From the NCBI GenBank assembly GCA_017654935.2, contig CM065713.1, forward strand, positions 10,840,603 through 10,904,602: DNA of 64,000 nucleotides. The letters are read 5' to 3'. The DNA is from Phymorhynchus buccinoides (lineage: Eukaryota > Mollusca > Gastropoda > Neogastropoda > Raphitomidae). The notes beneath the pieces were generated by a model, which was given only the letters and a program-made list of their open reading frames with translations, was not told the origin of the DNA and ran no database searches. A program made the translations under genes and the position numbers. Positions within the stretch are counted from its first letter, which is position 1. Each line of letters begins with the position of its first letter. Below, in pieces: positions 1 to 35,739 of this stretch.

Positions 1-500
1 GTGTCTGTCTGTCTGAAACACGAAGCGGGCCTTATAACTCCGCCGTTTTTCGACCGATTCGCTTCAAATTTGCTGTGAGCCCTAACGGGGCGATGGCAAC
101 GGCAACCGAGGCGGCCGTGTCATTTGCGCGCTTCGGCAAATGCGCGAAACGCGCATCCGACGGCCTTTCGGCGCCTGTAGCTCCGGTGTTTCTGGGCCGA
201 TTGCCTTCGAATTTGGCAGATAGATGACCGAGGACGGTGACTATCGGTGTGCCAAACCGGAAGCAAATCGGTTCAGAAACGCGCGCGCTATACGCCGCTT
301 CACCTTTTCACGCATAACTCCGCCGTTTCTTAACCGAATTGATTCCAATTTGCTGTCAGGCTTGCTATGGCCCGGACAACGCCTGGCGACAAATTTGAAG
401 AGAATCGGGAGAACGCGTCACTCTCAGAGCAGCGCCAACGGGAAACGGGGCCTTATAACTCCGCCGTTTCTTAACCGAATCGCTTCAAATTTGCTGTACT
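1..500. repeat. 140-bp satellite, about 3.5 monomers
   Basis: A block beginning near CTTATAACTCCGCCG and running into CAAATTTGCTG recurs at about 31, 171, 311 and 451, an exact 140-bp spacing. Monomers 1, 3 and 4 are close to each other and the second is more diverged. The array probably continues upstream of the window. An open frame across 224-664 is a by-product of this repeat. Confidence 0.75.
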
Positions 501-921
501 CAGCGTTACCAGTACTTGCCGTTACCGTTACTAGGTGTTACCAGTATGGTGCATTGCCAGTACTAGGCGTTGCGCTAGTATTTATAATATGCCATATATG
601 CCACTTTCATTTCTCTAGAAGATTACCGAGTATACATGTCAGGGGCGGACCAAATGATTTGTAAAGGGGAGTTTCCACGGGGAGTCCAGGGAGCTGCATA
701 GGGTGTAGTGGCCTTGTGGGGGCAAAGGGGGCAAATCCCAGGACTAAAGATTTTGCGATTTAGTGATTATTAAAGCACAACTTGAGCCATGTTCTTACTT
801 TTTAACATTGGCAAGATGGCAGATTAGGAAAAGATAGTAGTTAGGCAAAGAATGGCGCGTGTGAGGAAAAAACAGGCCTCGGGAGGTGCAGAACATGTGT
901 CGGAAGGAGGTTGCACTTTGG

Positions 922-978
<57 letters not shown>

Positions 979-1560
979 CCTGAAGGGGCGTGGCATTAAA
1001 TTGATTCAGTATTTTTCACCCATAACTGGGTGGTGCAACTTATAATTGTCTCCTTCAATTGCAGCACCCTATTTAGTCCATTCTTTCGGGGTTTTTCAAT
1101 TAATCGGCCATTATTGTCAAGTGATACATTTTGTCGCTGAACTGTATCGCAAAGCTTTGCATCTGGCTTGCACCAACTGCATAAGAAGGTGCATTTGCCA
1201 GAAAGGTATGTCGTAAAAACAAGCGACTGCTATTATTATTATTATTGATCGTTCGTGACATTAATTTATACTCTTTTCTCCTGTACTGAAAATGTTGATA
1301 CGAATGAGTCGGCAATTTGCGCGTTAAATCAATTAAATGAAATCGATACGGTTTGTTATTGTTTGCACCTTCTTTCTTCTCGTCAGCACCCAAGTTTACG
1401 ACAAGGCCACGCTACGGCAAATTATTATTGCGCATGCGTAATGCCGCATTGTTGAAATGAGACGGTCTTGCATGTGCTTTTGTTTGGGTGCCACTGTCGC
1501 TTTTCCAGTCTGTTTGCATAACGACGGACTGTTAGCCCGTGCGATCGTTTGCCTAAGTGC
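501..1560. other. Non-coding upstream stretch with 48-bp poly-G
   Basis: I see no gene here. It contains an uninterrupted G run at 924-971 and otherwise unremarkable sequence. The part from about 1380 is relatively CpG-rich and could be the promoter side of the RFX7-like gene, but no TATA box or initiator could be assigned. Confidence 0.4.
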
Positions 1561-1686
1561 GGCGAAGGATACCCAACATTCTTGCAAAATTGGGAAGTGG
1601 CTCAATCGCACACGAAAATGGAGTGAGTAGAAATAGAAAATGTCAGTGGTGCCGTGTTGCCTGTTGGTCCACGAGCAGAAGCCAGA
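1561..1686 (+). promoter_or_regulatory. Probable 5-prime leader with two short upstream ORFs
   Basis: Directly upstream of the proposed RFX7-like start codon there is a minimal uORF, ATG GAG TGA (1618-1626). A second ATG at 1640 opens a 22-codon frame that ends at 1706-1708, past the main ATG at 1687. An in-frame TGA at 1624 bars N-terminal extension of the main frame. If this part is transcribed, the arrangement would reduce main-frame translation. The transcription start is unknown. Confidence 0.35.
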
Positions 1687-26904
<25,218 letters not shown>

Positions 26905-26969
26905 CCTCCGACCTCGAGTCTTCTGGAGGGAGGGGAGAAGGAGGGGAAGGGGGAGAGATGGGGTGTTGA

Positions 26970-28025
26970 TGTGGGGTTGGGGTGTGTGTAGCAGATCTGA
27001 CAACAATTAAAATAAAACAAATCTGGTGCTTTGCTTCGCTCGTGGTGGTGCGCTGAAACACAAAATTTGTGGAATTCTCTCATAAATTTTTTGTTTGTGG
27101 AATTTGTTCTCATGTGGAATTTTCTCATAATTGTGTTGGGAATTCTCTCTCTGTCTTTTGACAGTGCTTAAAAACAAAATGTTGAAAGTGTTTTTTCTTC
27201 CCCTTTATTGTGTGAGAAACAACACCCGCTCCAAAGTTGGGTTTTTTGGTGGTATAGACTTATTATCATTATTTATTGGTTTATTTCATTCATTGTGGAA
27301 GTGAAGTTTTCTTCTTTTTTTGTGTTTGTTGTGAGCTAATTTTCTTTTTTTGACATACGAGTATTTGGGGGTATTTTTTTTTATTTTATTTTTACTAGAA
27401 GTCCCTTTTTTTGTGTGTGTGCGAAACATCCAAGCATATCATGTGCATGATTTTTTTTTTTTTGGTGTTGCTTTTTCTGACACTCTGTCTTTGTGAGTGT
27501 GCGAGCAAAGGGGAATTTAACAACAAACAACAAAAGACAATAACCAAAATCCATTCCGGGCTCTAGATTGAGAAGAATCACACCAAAAAAACACCAAAAA
27601 AACCACCACCACAAAACACATACCAAGCAGCCCCCCAAACTTCCCGAGTGTTTCTCTTTTTTTTTTTCTTTTTTTTTTTTAAAATTACACCAGTGAAAAA
27701 GTCGATTTTGTTCTTTCTTCGAAACAAATATATTGTCAGTTCTAGTCTTATTTATGTAAATGTGTATTATTACAGTATGTCATACATGTGTGTATTTCTT
27801 TTTCATGGTGTGTAATTTAGAAGAAAAAAGTTTACACGACGACAAAAAAAACTTACAGATTTTGTGGACGTTTGAGAATATGGTTTGGGTATTGATTCTT
27901 GTGTGTAAAACTAATTGAAAATAGCAATTTGAAAGGAAAATTGATATTGAGTGGTGACTTGGAAATGTGTGGGTGGTTTTTTTCCTCGTTTGTAAACCTG
28001 GATTTTTTTATTTTTTTTCAAATTT
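26970..28025 (+). other. Probable 3-prime UTR of the RFX7-like gene
   Basis: AT-rich sequence with many T runs and no coding potential. AATAAA at 27011-27016 is the first candidate polyadenylation signal, only about 45-110 bases after the possible stops. Later signals may be used instead. Dinucleotide GT and poly-T tracts occur to 27670. Confidence 0.45.
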
Positions 28026-28033
28026 AGAACTGG

Positions 28034-28362
28034 TTCTTCTTCTTCTTCTTCTTCGATTGCTCAGACAGTTTCCTGTCAGTTATGAGTGCAGATGCGTCAT
28101 GCTGCCGTTATGCGCCTAACTAAGAAACAGTCAGGCCCAGCAAGTCCGACTTCGGCTGGAGGAGGGAATGTTTTTGAAAGCGTTTCGTGGAGAAAAAAAG
28201 GCACAGGAGAATGGACCCGGTAAGAGCTAGAAAGATAGTAGATGACAGCAAGCAAAGGGGAAAAGGCAGAGTCAAAGAGAGTGACAGATTAGAGGAAATT
28301 ACAAGCACATAACTTCCAGAAGGTGGGGGGACTATTTATACAAAAGACCCCCCGGTATCCCC

Positions 28363-28429
<67 letters not shown>

Positions 28430-28430
28430 A
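28034..28430 (-). mobile_element. SINE-B copy with giant poly-C head and clear target duplication
   Basis: On the minus strand it runs from a C run (G run 28364-28428 on the plus strand) through GGGGGATACC and TCTTTTGTATAAATAGTCC to CGGCAGCATGACGCATCTGC, GAGCAATCGAAG and (GAA)n. AGAACTGGTTC flanks it on both sides (about 28026-28036 and 28430-28440), which proves insertion by retroposition. The poly-G/C run is part of the element. Confidence 0.85.
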
Positions 28431-28440
28431 GAACTGGTTC

Positions 28441-29110
28441 CAAAATGGATAAAGGGGTCAGAGAAAAAAGGGAGAGGGGGGTAGCACAGGAATGGGGATT
28501 TTAAAAAAATAATTGTTATTATTTGTTATCCATTGTACATGTTTATTTGAATGATGGTGTAAAGAATGTTGTGATGTGGTACGGCAATCATTTTGATATT
28601 GATTTTTTTTGTTTTTGTCAACAAAAGTCGTTTGTGTGTAGACACGTTTTGATGATCGAGTGGATAATGATCAACAGCATTTTTGTTAATCGTCGTTATT
28701 GTTGTTTTTCCGTCTATGTCTGTCATTCTGTCTGTCTCTTTTGAAAAAGACTCATATTATGTATTCCCCTCTCTCTCTCTTCCCTCGTTTTTGTTAGGCT
28801 TTGTCTGTGTGTGTGTGTATGTTTATGTCAGTTGCCCTCTCTCTCTCCCCCCCCCCCCCCCCTCATTTTTGTTAGGCTTTCAGACCTGCCATTTACCCCT
28901 AGCCGAAACTCCGATATTTTGAGAGCCGTCAAGCAACGATTTTTTTTATGAACAAGACTGTGCGAATAGGCACAGTGCTATCTGAGCGCGCCAAAATCGG
29001 TCAAGGTTACTGTTCCGAGATGAAGAAGTAATAAGGGCAAATTGCTTGGATATTCATCACTGAATTTTGATTGGTCAAAAATAGCGTAAGGGTGATCTCT
29101 TCCTTTGAAG
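28441..29110. other. Intergenic, CT/C tracts
   Basis: Nothing recognised except short repeats of a TTTTTGTTAGGCTTTGTCTG block, which recurs at 28783, 28864, 29602, 29674 and 29716, each beside CTCTCTCCCCCC tracts. These form a loose tandem family. No gene is seen. Confidence 0.45.
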
Positions 29111-29360
29111 ATGGCGGAAAGATTAGACGAAAGCGACTGTGTTGTGACTGAAAAAGTGAAAAAAAGACAATAGAAAATGGAAAGACAATTATAACAGTGA
29201 CTATCCATGTTTTGTGAAGTCAGTGAAAGGAGCTGAGTATGCTTTCTGCAGGTTGTGCAGAGCTAATAATTGTTTAAACTCTGAGGGTGCTCACGCACTC
29301 GCAAAACACACAAAGACGAAGAAATTTGTTGTTGAATGCAGTAATCATAAGAGACGATGA
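29111..29360 (+). pseudogene. BED/TTF-like zinc-finger fragment, one-base frameshift
   Basis: An ATG opens MAERLDESDCVVTEKVK. After a run of seven A residues, the adjacent frame continues with KWKDNYNSDYPCFV, AFCRLCRAN and HALAKHTKTKKFV to TGA at 29358. The C-x2-C ... H-x4-K pattern with an aromatic lead is that of zinc fingers found in hAT-type transposases and their host-derived relatives. The two parts are joined only if one A is removed. It could be a dead transposon fragment or an exon with an error. Confidence 0.5.
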
Positions 29361-29399
29361 CATGCATTTCCATGCTTTCTGGGGTACTTCTCTGCTCAC

Positions 29400-29751
29400 T
29401 AATTATTAAAAAGTCTTCAGCTTCAGGGGGTGTTGCCCCTTGGCCCCCAACAGGGCGTTGCCCCTGTACCCCACTGGGGGCCTACGCCGGCCCCCAGACC
29501 CCCGCCCCTCTTTTTCGTTTCTAAAATGTGGCAGGTCTGGGCTTTGTCTGTGTGTGTGTTTATGTCGTTGCCCCTCTCTCTCTCCCCCCCCCCCCCTCAT
29601 TTTTGTTAGGGCTTTGTCTGTGTGTATGTTTATGTCGGTTGCTCTCTCTCTCTCTACCCCCCCCCCCCCCTCATTTTTGTTAGGCTTTGTCTGTGTGTAT
29701 GTTTATGTCACTCATTTTTGTTAGGCTTTGTCTGTGTGTATGTTTATGTCT

Positions 29752-29799
<48 letters not shown>

Positions 29800-30306
29800 C
29801 TGACTCTCAGTGCCTGCCTGCCCGTCTGTCTCTCTCCCCCTATGCATGTATGTGTGTATATGTAATATGGTTCAAGTTTCCATTATACCATGAAACAAGA
29901 AGAAAACCTCCCAGTATTGTAACACAATTATGCATAAAGCAGAGAAAGGCAAGCAAACAAAAAAGGTCAAAAATCAAAATGTTAATCTTTTTTTTTTTTT
30001 AAAGAAAGAGAGAGGGAATATATGTGTTTGTGTAGATACTTTTTTTTTGGGGGGGTGGGGTAGGAGGGGGAGAAAGCATTCATGTTATAGACTTATACAC
30101 TACAATTTTCGTTGATTTATTTTTTAATTGTTTTTAATGGTTACATGTTTAGATGCAAATCATTCCTTTGATTTAAGAATGTGCATGTGTGGATATTGGT
30201 ATGCAATAATGTGTGTGTGTGTGTAGGTTTGTGTTGGATTTTTGTTGCGGTTTCATTTATAAGTTTATTTAACTTTTATTGTTTGTTTGGCTAACTGTTT
30301 GTCATC

Positions 30307-30339
<33 letters not shown>

Positions 30340-30547
30340 GTCCCTCTCTCTGTCTGTCTCTCACTCTCTCTCTTTCTCTGTTTCACTCACTGTCTGTGGT
30401 CTGTTTCTCACTTTGAAGCTTGTATGCTTATTCTTTTGTAACATGTTGTTTTTTTAACCATGTCAACGCCAGCCATTCCTCAGCCAAAATGTACCATTGA
30501 ACTTAGCCGGGTAGAGAAAATATTTTGTCTGCAATATTGGGGATTCG
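29400..30547. other. Intergenic, G/C-run repeat and CT microsatellites
   Basis: Contains a GGGGGCCTACGCC-type repeat (29425-29510), three repeats of the TTTTTGTTAGGCTTTGTCTG family, a CT tract at 29753-29796, poly-T/poly-G tracts (29988-30070) and CT-rich sequence at 30305-30400. No gene is seen. Confidence 0.45.
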
Positions 30548-30690
30548 GATGGAAGTTCAGTTTAACGTCGCGTATCGGCTTTCGCCATGTACGACGGGCT
30601 GAACAAACCAACCAGGGTATAAACAAAAATTTATGTTCCTGAATCACTGTCTTAGCCAAAAGGCCGAGAAGCGATCAGGACGATATAATT
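30548..30690 (-). mobile_element. Retroposon with U2 snRNA-derived head (copy 1)
   Basis: Read on the minus strand, the element begins with the 5-prime end of U2 snRNA (ATCGCTTCTCGG through TTTTGGCTAAGA, 26 matching bases). It then has a unique body (CAGTGATTCAGGAACATAAA, TTTGTTCAGCCCGTCGTACA) and a tail GCGACGTTAAACTGAACTTCC. TTGGGGATTC occurs at both flanks (about 30538 and 30694), consistent with a target duplication. Further copies are at 32081 and 56832, with a tail-only copy at 52484. Confidence 0.8.
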
Positions 30691-30699
30691 TGGGGATTC

Positions 30700-31301
30700 C
30701 TCTATGACGTACATAAAATAGGGCCTGCCCTTACCTCCCAAAATGAAGAAAATAAGGTCATTGGTTAACAGACCCTCATTTGATGCCTTTCAGTGACATG
30801 GGTGTTAAATCATTGTGGTGCCAAGAGGCGACAGTGGCGATGAAAGTGTTTGTTAATACTGTCTCTCTGTGTTTCTCTCTCTCTCTGTCTCTCTCTTTCT
30901 CTCTATGAAGCATGTGTCTGTCTGTGTGTGTGTGTGTGTGTGTGCGCCTACGTGGTTGTGTATGTGTGTGCGCATGCTGCACACGCAAGAGTGAGAGAGC
31001 AGAGATGTGATTATTTTAATATGTAAAAATCTGCGTGGGAGTAGAATACCAATAGTGCATGACATTTTTTTAATTTTAAATATTATATTATTATGTATAT
31101 TTTGTTTGTTCAAAACTTGTGCCATGGAAAGGGTTTACGGGAAAAGTACACACAAAACCTTGTGAAACTGGATTTCGATTGCGTAATGTTCAATAATTTA
31201 TTACAACTTGTTTTTGTTGCGTGGTGTGTACGATTACCCATAGTATTTATGGCGATGATTTTGGAGGATTTCATACCAATAAGCACTATCATTCTCTTCG
31301 G
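30700..31301. other. Intergenic, CT and GT microsatellites
   Basis: CT tract 30864-30905 and GT tract 30918-30945, otherwise AT-rich. No gene or element boundary is seen. Confidence 0.5.
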
Positions 31302-31637
31302 TTAACTCACTCGGGACTAGCTGATTTGCTTCCCCTTATTCCCTGGGGACTGGGCATTTTTGGTATTTGGTATATTCTAGTCACAGAGACTTATCTCTGT
31401 GAAATTCGGGCTGCTCTCCCCCGGAGAGCGAGTCGTCGCAAGTGCAACGCCTACCCAATTTTTTTTTTTTTTTAAATTTTGCGGGGCGGGGGCACAGGGT
31501 GAGGCACACTTGGAAAACCTAGCTATCAATTCGGCCATACCAGGCAGCAGGATTTCTCCCTGCTCTTACCGACTTTCAACTGCCGTGGGATTTTTACGTG
31601 CGTAAAGCGCACGGCTCGTTCGTCCCGAGTGAGTTAA
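31302..31637. mobile_element. TTAA-flanked MITE with CTCACTCGGGAC ends
   Basis: TTAACTCACTCGGGAC at the left end is mirrored by GTCCCGAGTGAGTTAA at the right. TTAA flanks are the signature of piggyBac-type target sites. The interior (31378-31465) is closely similar to the tail of SINE-A (GTCACAGAG, GTGAAATTCGGG, GGAGAGCG), so the element is a chimera or shares a module with it. No transposase is present. Confidence 0.75.
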
Positions 31638-31653
31638 ATGCTGAAGCGTACTA

Positions 31654-31815
31654 CAGTGGAACCTCCCTTATAAGACTCCCTCCCACATAAGACCTACTTC
31701 TCTGAGACATTGCCCTTCTTTTGTAAGTGTTAAAAGTACCTCCCTTATAAGGCCCCTCCCTTATAAGGCCTCATTTTGGATGATTTTTGAAGGTCGTATA
31801 AGGGAGGTTTTACTG
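31654..31815. mobile_element. Pogo/mariner-like MITE, CAGTGGAACCTCCCTTATAAG ends
   Basis: Starts CAGTGGAACCTCCCTTATAA and ends in an inverted TTATAAGGGAGGTT-type end with TA flanks. Six more complete or partial copies are in this window (33312, 38322, 40336, 41400, 51695 and 52028). The consensus interior contains CTTCTCTGAGACATTGCCCT. No coding capacity. Confidence 0.85.
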
Positions 31816-32080
31816 TATCTCTCTTCTTTGTTTCATTCATGAAAGTACCTTTTGGCTTTTAACCAGAAGAATAAATTAAAAAAAGTACCAGTACCCTTTT
31901 GCCTTGTTTAACCCTTTTGCCTTGTTTAACCCTTTTTTTATGTGCCATCTTTTTGTTTATTTTACTGAAACACGTGTAAAGCTTGTTACATTATTTGTTT
32001 TATATAGTTGTTTTTTTCTTATTTGATAAAAACAATTTTTTTTGTAAATACGATTCCCGGCGCCCCTTTTTTTTTTAAGA

Positions 32081-32207
32081 TGGAAGTTCAGTTCAACGTC
32101 GCGTATCGGCTTTCGCCATGTACGACGGGCTGAACAAACCAACCAAGGTATAAACAAAAAATTATGTTCCTGAATCACTGTCTTAGCCAAAAGGCAGAGA
32201 AGCGATC
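32081..32207 (-). mobile_element. Retroposon with U2 snRNA-derived head (copy 2)
   Basis: Same order as copy 1 on the minus strand. The U2 head has one substitution (CTCTGCCTTTTGGC in place of CTCGGCCTTTTGGC). An A-rich stretch follows on the head side. The tail, body and head lengths match copy 1. Confidence 0.8.
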
Positions 32208-32425
32208 AGAATATTAAAAAAAAAAATTGTGTTTTTTTTGTAAGTGTTATCTCAATATTTTATGACAGCCTCCCCCCCCCCCTCCCTCCTCTCGTCCCCT
32301 TACTACTGTGAGCATGCCTTGCAGGATTTTAGCAATTTCCCAGGAGCTTCCATGGACCCCTCCCTTATAAGACCTCATTTTCATGGGTGCTCCTGCTTTC
32401 AGGATGTCCTGAAATGCAGGATTTT

Positions 32426-32815
32426 TGTTTGTGGCTCAAGCCACAAACCTATAACTCACTTTGTCTGTCGGTCGGTCCAAAATTGTCGCACTTCAAATCG
32501 AGGCTACACTTCAAATTGAGGCCGCTCTTTAAAATGATGTATTTTAAAAGCGTACAAAATAATAAACATACGTAATACAGACACTACAACAGACACGACG
32601 AGTATGCGGTGCTTCTTTCGATGAGCATAAGTAGGATACATAGTTTTAAATGTTTTCCAAAAGATATAAAAAGTTACGAAATGGTGCAGAGATAACATTC
32701 TGGTTTACAGATTAAAATTATTGAAAAGCCAGGGGAGGTGACTCATGATTGGAGTGGTAAAAATAGACCGCGTGCCATAAACTATTGCGATTTCGCGCTT
32801 GTTTTTTATTGCCTG
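32426..32815 (-). mobile_element. TTTGTGGCTCAAGCC repeat (family E), inner insertion
   Basis: About 390 bp starting TTTGTGGCTCAAGCCACAAA (itself a small inverted repeat) and ending CGATTTCGCGCTTG. The same sequence in the opposite orientation lies at about 38738-39130, inside another MITE, and a partial copy is at 42100-42240. It breaks the host element exactly, as comparison with 56117 shows. Confidence 0.7.
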
Positions 32816-32929
32816 TCCAAGCCAGCGTCGCCGGATTATGAGAATTCGAGAGGCAACAAATTTCCTGTTTTGTCGGTTTCTCTCATGTGCAGAATATAAA
32901 ATAAGCGAACACAGATACATATTTACATG

Positions 32930-33156
32930 AGAGAGAGAAAATGGAGTTTTACGTCCTCTTGGTCTGAATCAGACCCATATGGGACATTTGTAAATACAAA
33001 TATGGTGGGAACAATACTGGAGGCAATGCCCGGAGGCAGTACGAAACCAGTAAAGTCCCGATTTTTAAAATTAATACTGATAGCTGTAGCGGTGACCACG
33101 CCTCGGTTAAACCTCATCGGCTATGGCACCGCCACATGTAGTATTCGATTCAAAAA
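32930..33156 (+). mobile_element. Short retroposon (family D) with 13-bp target duplication
   Basis: The insert carries GTTTTACGTCCTCTTGGTC, CATATGGGACATTTGTAAAT and AACCTCATCGGCTATGGCAC. ACATATTTACATG flanks it on both sides. A reverse copy with its own flanking duplication (GCTAACTTAG) is at about 37741-37955, and a tail fragment lies at 47104-47165. Confidence 0.75.
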
Positions 33157-33340
33157 CATATTTACATGCCTTTGCCAGAAACTTTATATTTTTAAGATTG
33201 TTTTAAGTCACGTTGTTAACTGGGCGGCCCCTGGAACCCTGCCTTGCAGGATGTTTGAAATTTCCCAGGAGCACCCATGCATTTTGGATGATTTTTGAAG
33301 GTCTTATACGTACAGTGGAACCTCCCTTATAAGACCTCCC

Positions 33341-33390
33341 CCTCTTATCTTCTGTCTCTCTCTCTATATATATTTCTCTCTCTCTCTCTT

Positions 33391-33430
<40 letters not shown>

Positions 33431-33494
33431 CCCCCACTTATCTTCACTATGGAGCTCATAACAGTCTAAGCACTTTGGTTAAGGGTGCTACAAA

Positions 33495-33562
<68 letters not shown>

Positions 33563-33700
33563 CAACACTATTCTTATCCCCCCTCTCCACTCTAGCCCCC
33601 ACCCCCACCCCCCTCTGTCCTCTACTCTTTCCCTTTGAATTTCAAGGTTGCCGTTGTTTTCTCAAGTCATATCGCATTTAAAAAAAAAAATCAATTGATG
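33341..33700. repeat. CT and CA microsatellites
   Basis: CT-rich tracts at 33352-33430 and 33500-33533, then CA at 33536-33562 and C-rich sequence to about 33620. The coding-like frames of Ser-Leu repeats here are artefacts. Confidence 0.8.
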
Positions 33701-33702
33701 TC

Positions 33703-33892
33703 AGAATGAGGCTTCATACTACTTCTTGCCGACATGAAAGGGCGATAATTTTAGGCCCGAACTGCCGATGCCCCCTGGTGACGAGTCAGGAGCAGATAAT
33801 TTTCCGTGGCTATATACTACTAGTTCCTGACAGGCAAGGGCGATAATCTTAAGTAGGTGGCGTTCGCATCACAGGGCACAAGCCTCATTGTT
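33703..33892. mobile_element. Small MITE-like element, AATGAGGCTT ends
   Basis: AATGAGGCTT at 33705 is mirrored by AAGCCTCATT at 33882, enclosing about 185 bp with two GGGCGATAAT blocks. The inverted ends are short, so confidence is limited. Confidence 0.4.
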
Positions 33893-34021
33893 TGTTTGTT
33901 TTTAATAATTATTTGATACTGTATCATTTTTTTCCCCAGTAAGTTCTTTTCTAGTCTTCCTTGGTAACCCACCTATGCCCCCCACCCCCCTTCCAGTACC
34001 TCTTCTCTGCACAGTGAAGAA

Positions 34022-34453
34022 ATGTGTGTGTGTGTGTGTTTGCATGTATGGCTCTGTGTGTGTGTGTGTGCATGTTTGGCTTGTGTGGCTCTGTGTGTGT
34101 ATGTGTGTGTGTTTGGCTCTGTGTGTGTGTTTGCATGTTTGGCTCTTGTGTGTGTGTGTGCATGTTTGGCTTGTGTGGCTCTGTGTGTGTGTGTGTGTGT
34201 TTGGCTCTTGTGTGTGTGTGTGTGTGTTTGGCTCTTGTGTGTGTGTGTGCATGTTTGGCTCTCTGTGTGTGTATGTGTGTGTGTGTGCATGTTTGGCTCT
34301 GTCAAGTCAAAATGATCTTTATTGACGATAAAAGAATAAGCTTGATAAAAGTTTTTTGCATCCTGATAAAGCTTTTTGTTTGTCTATGTGTGTGTGTGTG
34401 TGTGTGTGCATGTTTGGCTCTGTGTGTGTGTGTGTGTGTGTGTGCATGTTTGG

Positions 34454-34484
<31 letters not shown>

Positions 34485-34660
34485 CATGTTTGGCTCTGTG
34501 TGTGTGTGTGCATGTTTAGCTCTGTGTGTGTGCGTGCATGTTTGGCTCTGTGTGTGTGCGTGCATGTTTGGCTCTGTGTGTGTGTGTGTGTGTGTGCGTG
34601 TGCATGCATGTTTGGCTCTGTGTGTGTGTGTGTGTGCATGTTTGGCTCTGTGTGTGTGAT
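34022..34660. repeat. GT minisatellite with CATGTTTGGCTCT units
   Basis: More than 15 copies of a 22-45-bp unit made of (GT)n followed by GCATGTTTGGCTCT. It is interrupted once at 34305-34380 by a retroposon-tail fragment (ATGATCTTTATTGACGATAA). Long Cys-Val open frames are artefacts. Confidence 0.9.
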
Positions 34661-35739
34661 GCTTGGGAAAGGGGGGGGGGGGGGGGGTGAGGGGAAGAAC
34701 AAGAATATCATCAAGTCTATGGGTTTGGTTATTTATTGGAGTGTATGCGATTTTGTGTGTGTGCATATATGTGTTTGTACATATGTGTGTGAAACATTGA
34801 AATCCAAGTTTGATTTTGGCATCAATTGTGAAAAAACACAAACAAACCAGAATGAATTTTTTTTTAAATTTCATGACAGTTTGATTTGATTGTGTGTGTG
34901 TGTGCAATTCTAAAAATGTTATGTACACTATGTGAATAAGATATATATAAGACAATGTGCAATTGAATGATTTTTTTTGTCTTTAAATATATCTGTGAAA
35001 AGTTGTGGTGGCTGTTAAATCATTCAGCTTTGTTTAATCTTTTTTCTTTTTTTTTAAATTTTTAAATCTTTGAATTTGGGGGAGGTGTGGTTGGGGGTTT
35101 TCGGGGGGGGGGGGGGGGGCTGCTGTTTTAAGGGGTTTTTTTCCTGTTTGCATGTTATGTGTTTTGGTAGGAATTGCGACTCTAGACGATGCGCTTGTAC
35201 GGGTTTGATGCGGAAAGTCTGATCTCCAAATTGGAACGTATACATAGAAGGTGGATGCGTATTTGTGTTTGGGGAATCTTTTTAACGATTTATTTCGCAT
35301 AATTTTTTTTTTTAATTCCTTTTTCATTCTTGCTTTGTTCTGATCTGTTAATTTTTTTAAAATTTTTTTTTTCCGAGTCTCCCGATTTCTTTCTGTATGC
35401 CTCTACGCCCTCTTGTGGGCAGAATCTTCATACAAAAATCAAACTTCCGTTTTGAGATGAACGGGTTTGTCATTGAATTATAGCATGACATTTTGTTCGC
35501 TTGTTTGACATACAATTGTGCTTTTTAGGTCTTTAGGGTGCTTTACGTACTGTGTTTCTGTTCTCGGGAGGAATGAACGTTTATTGAATAAGATAATAAA
35601 TAAATGTCGCTGGTCGAGTTGGGCACACATTTTGACAAACTATGACATACATAATTATGCAATCTCTTGGGGCAGTGGGTGGATGCCTCGTGCCTCCATA
35701 CGGGGAGCTGGATGACCCCGCCCCCTCCACGAGTCTCTC
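34661..35739. other. Intergenic, AT-rich
   Basis: Two G runs (34671-34687 and 35104-35119) and T runs. The end (35590-35640) is retroposon-like, with ATAAATAAATGTCGCTGG. No gene is recognised. Confidence 0.4.

Larger units (their letters stand above)
32310..33340. mobile_element. Nested MITE stack (pogo-like, hAT-like and two inner insertions)
   Basis: Pogo-MITE sequence at 32355-32383 resumes at 33284-33309. Between them is a hAT-like CATGGGTGCTCC element (32384-33283). That element is interrupted at 32426-32815 by a TTTGTGGCTTGAGCCACAAA-type element and at 32930-33156 by a retroposon with target duplication ACATATTTACATG. A second hAT-like end (32318-32354) and another pogo end (33312-33340) border the stack. 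Confidence 0.75.

Noticed and set aside
224..664. 146-codon open frame near the left edge
   Set aside because: It runs through the 140-bp satellite and has no recognisable protein features.
30655..30676. Functional U2 snRNA gene
   Set aside because: Only the first 26 bases match. The branch-recognition region, Sm site and stem-loops that follow in U2 are absent.
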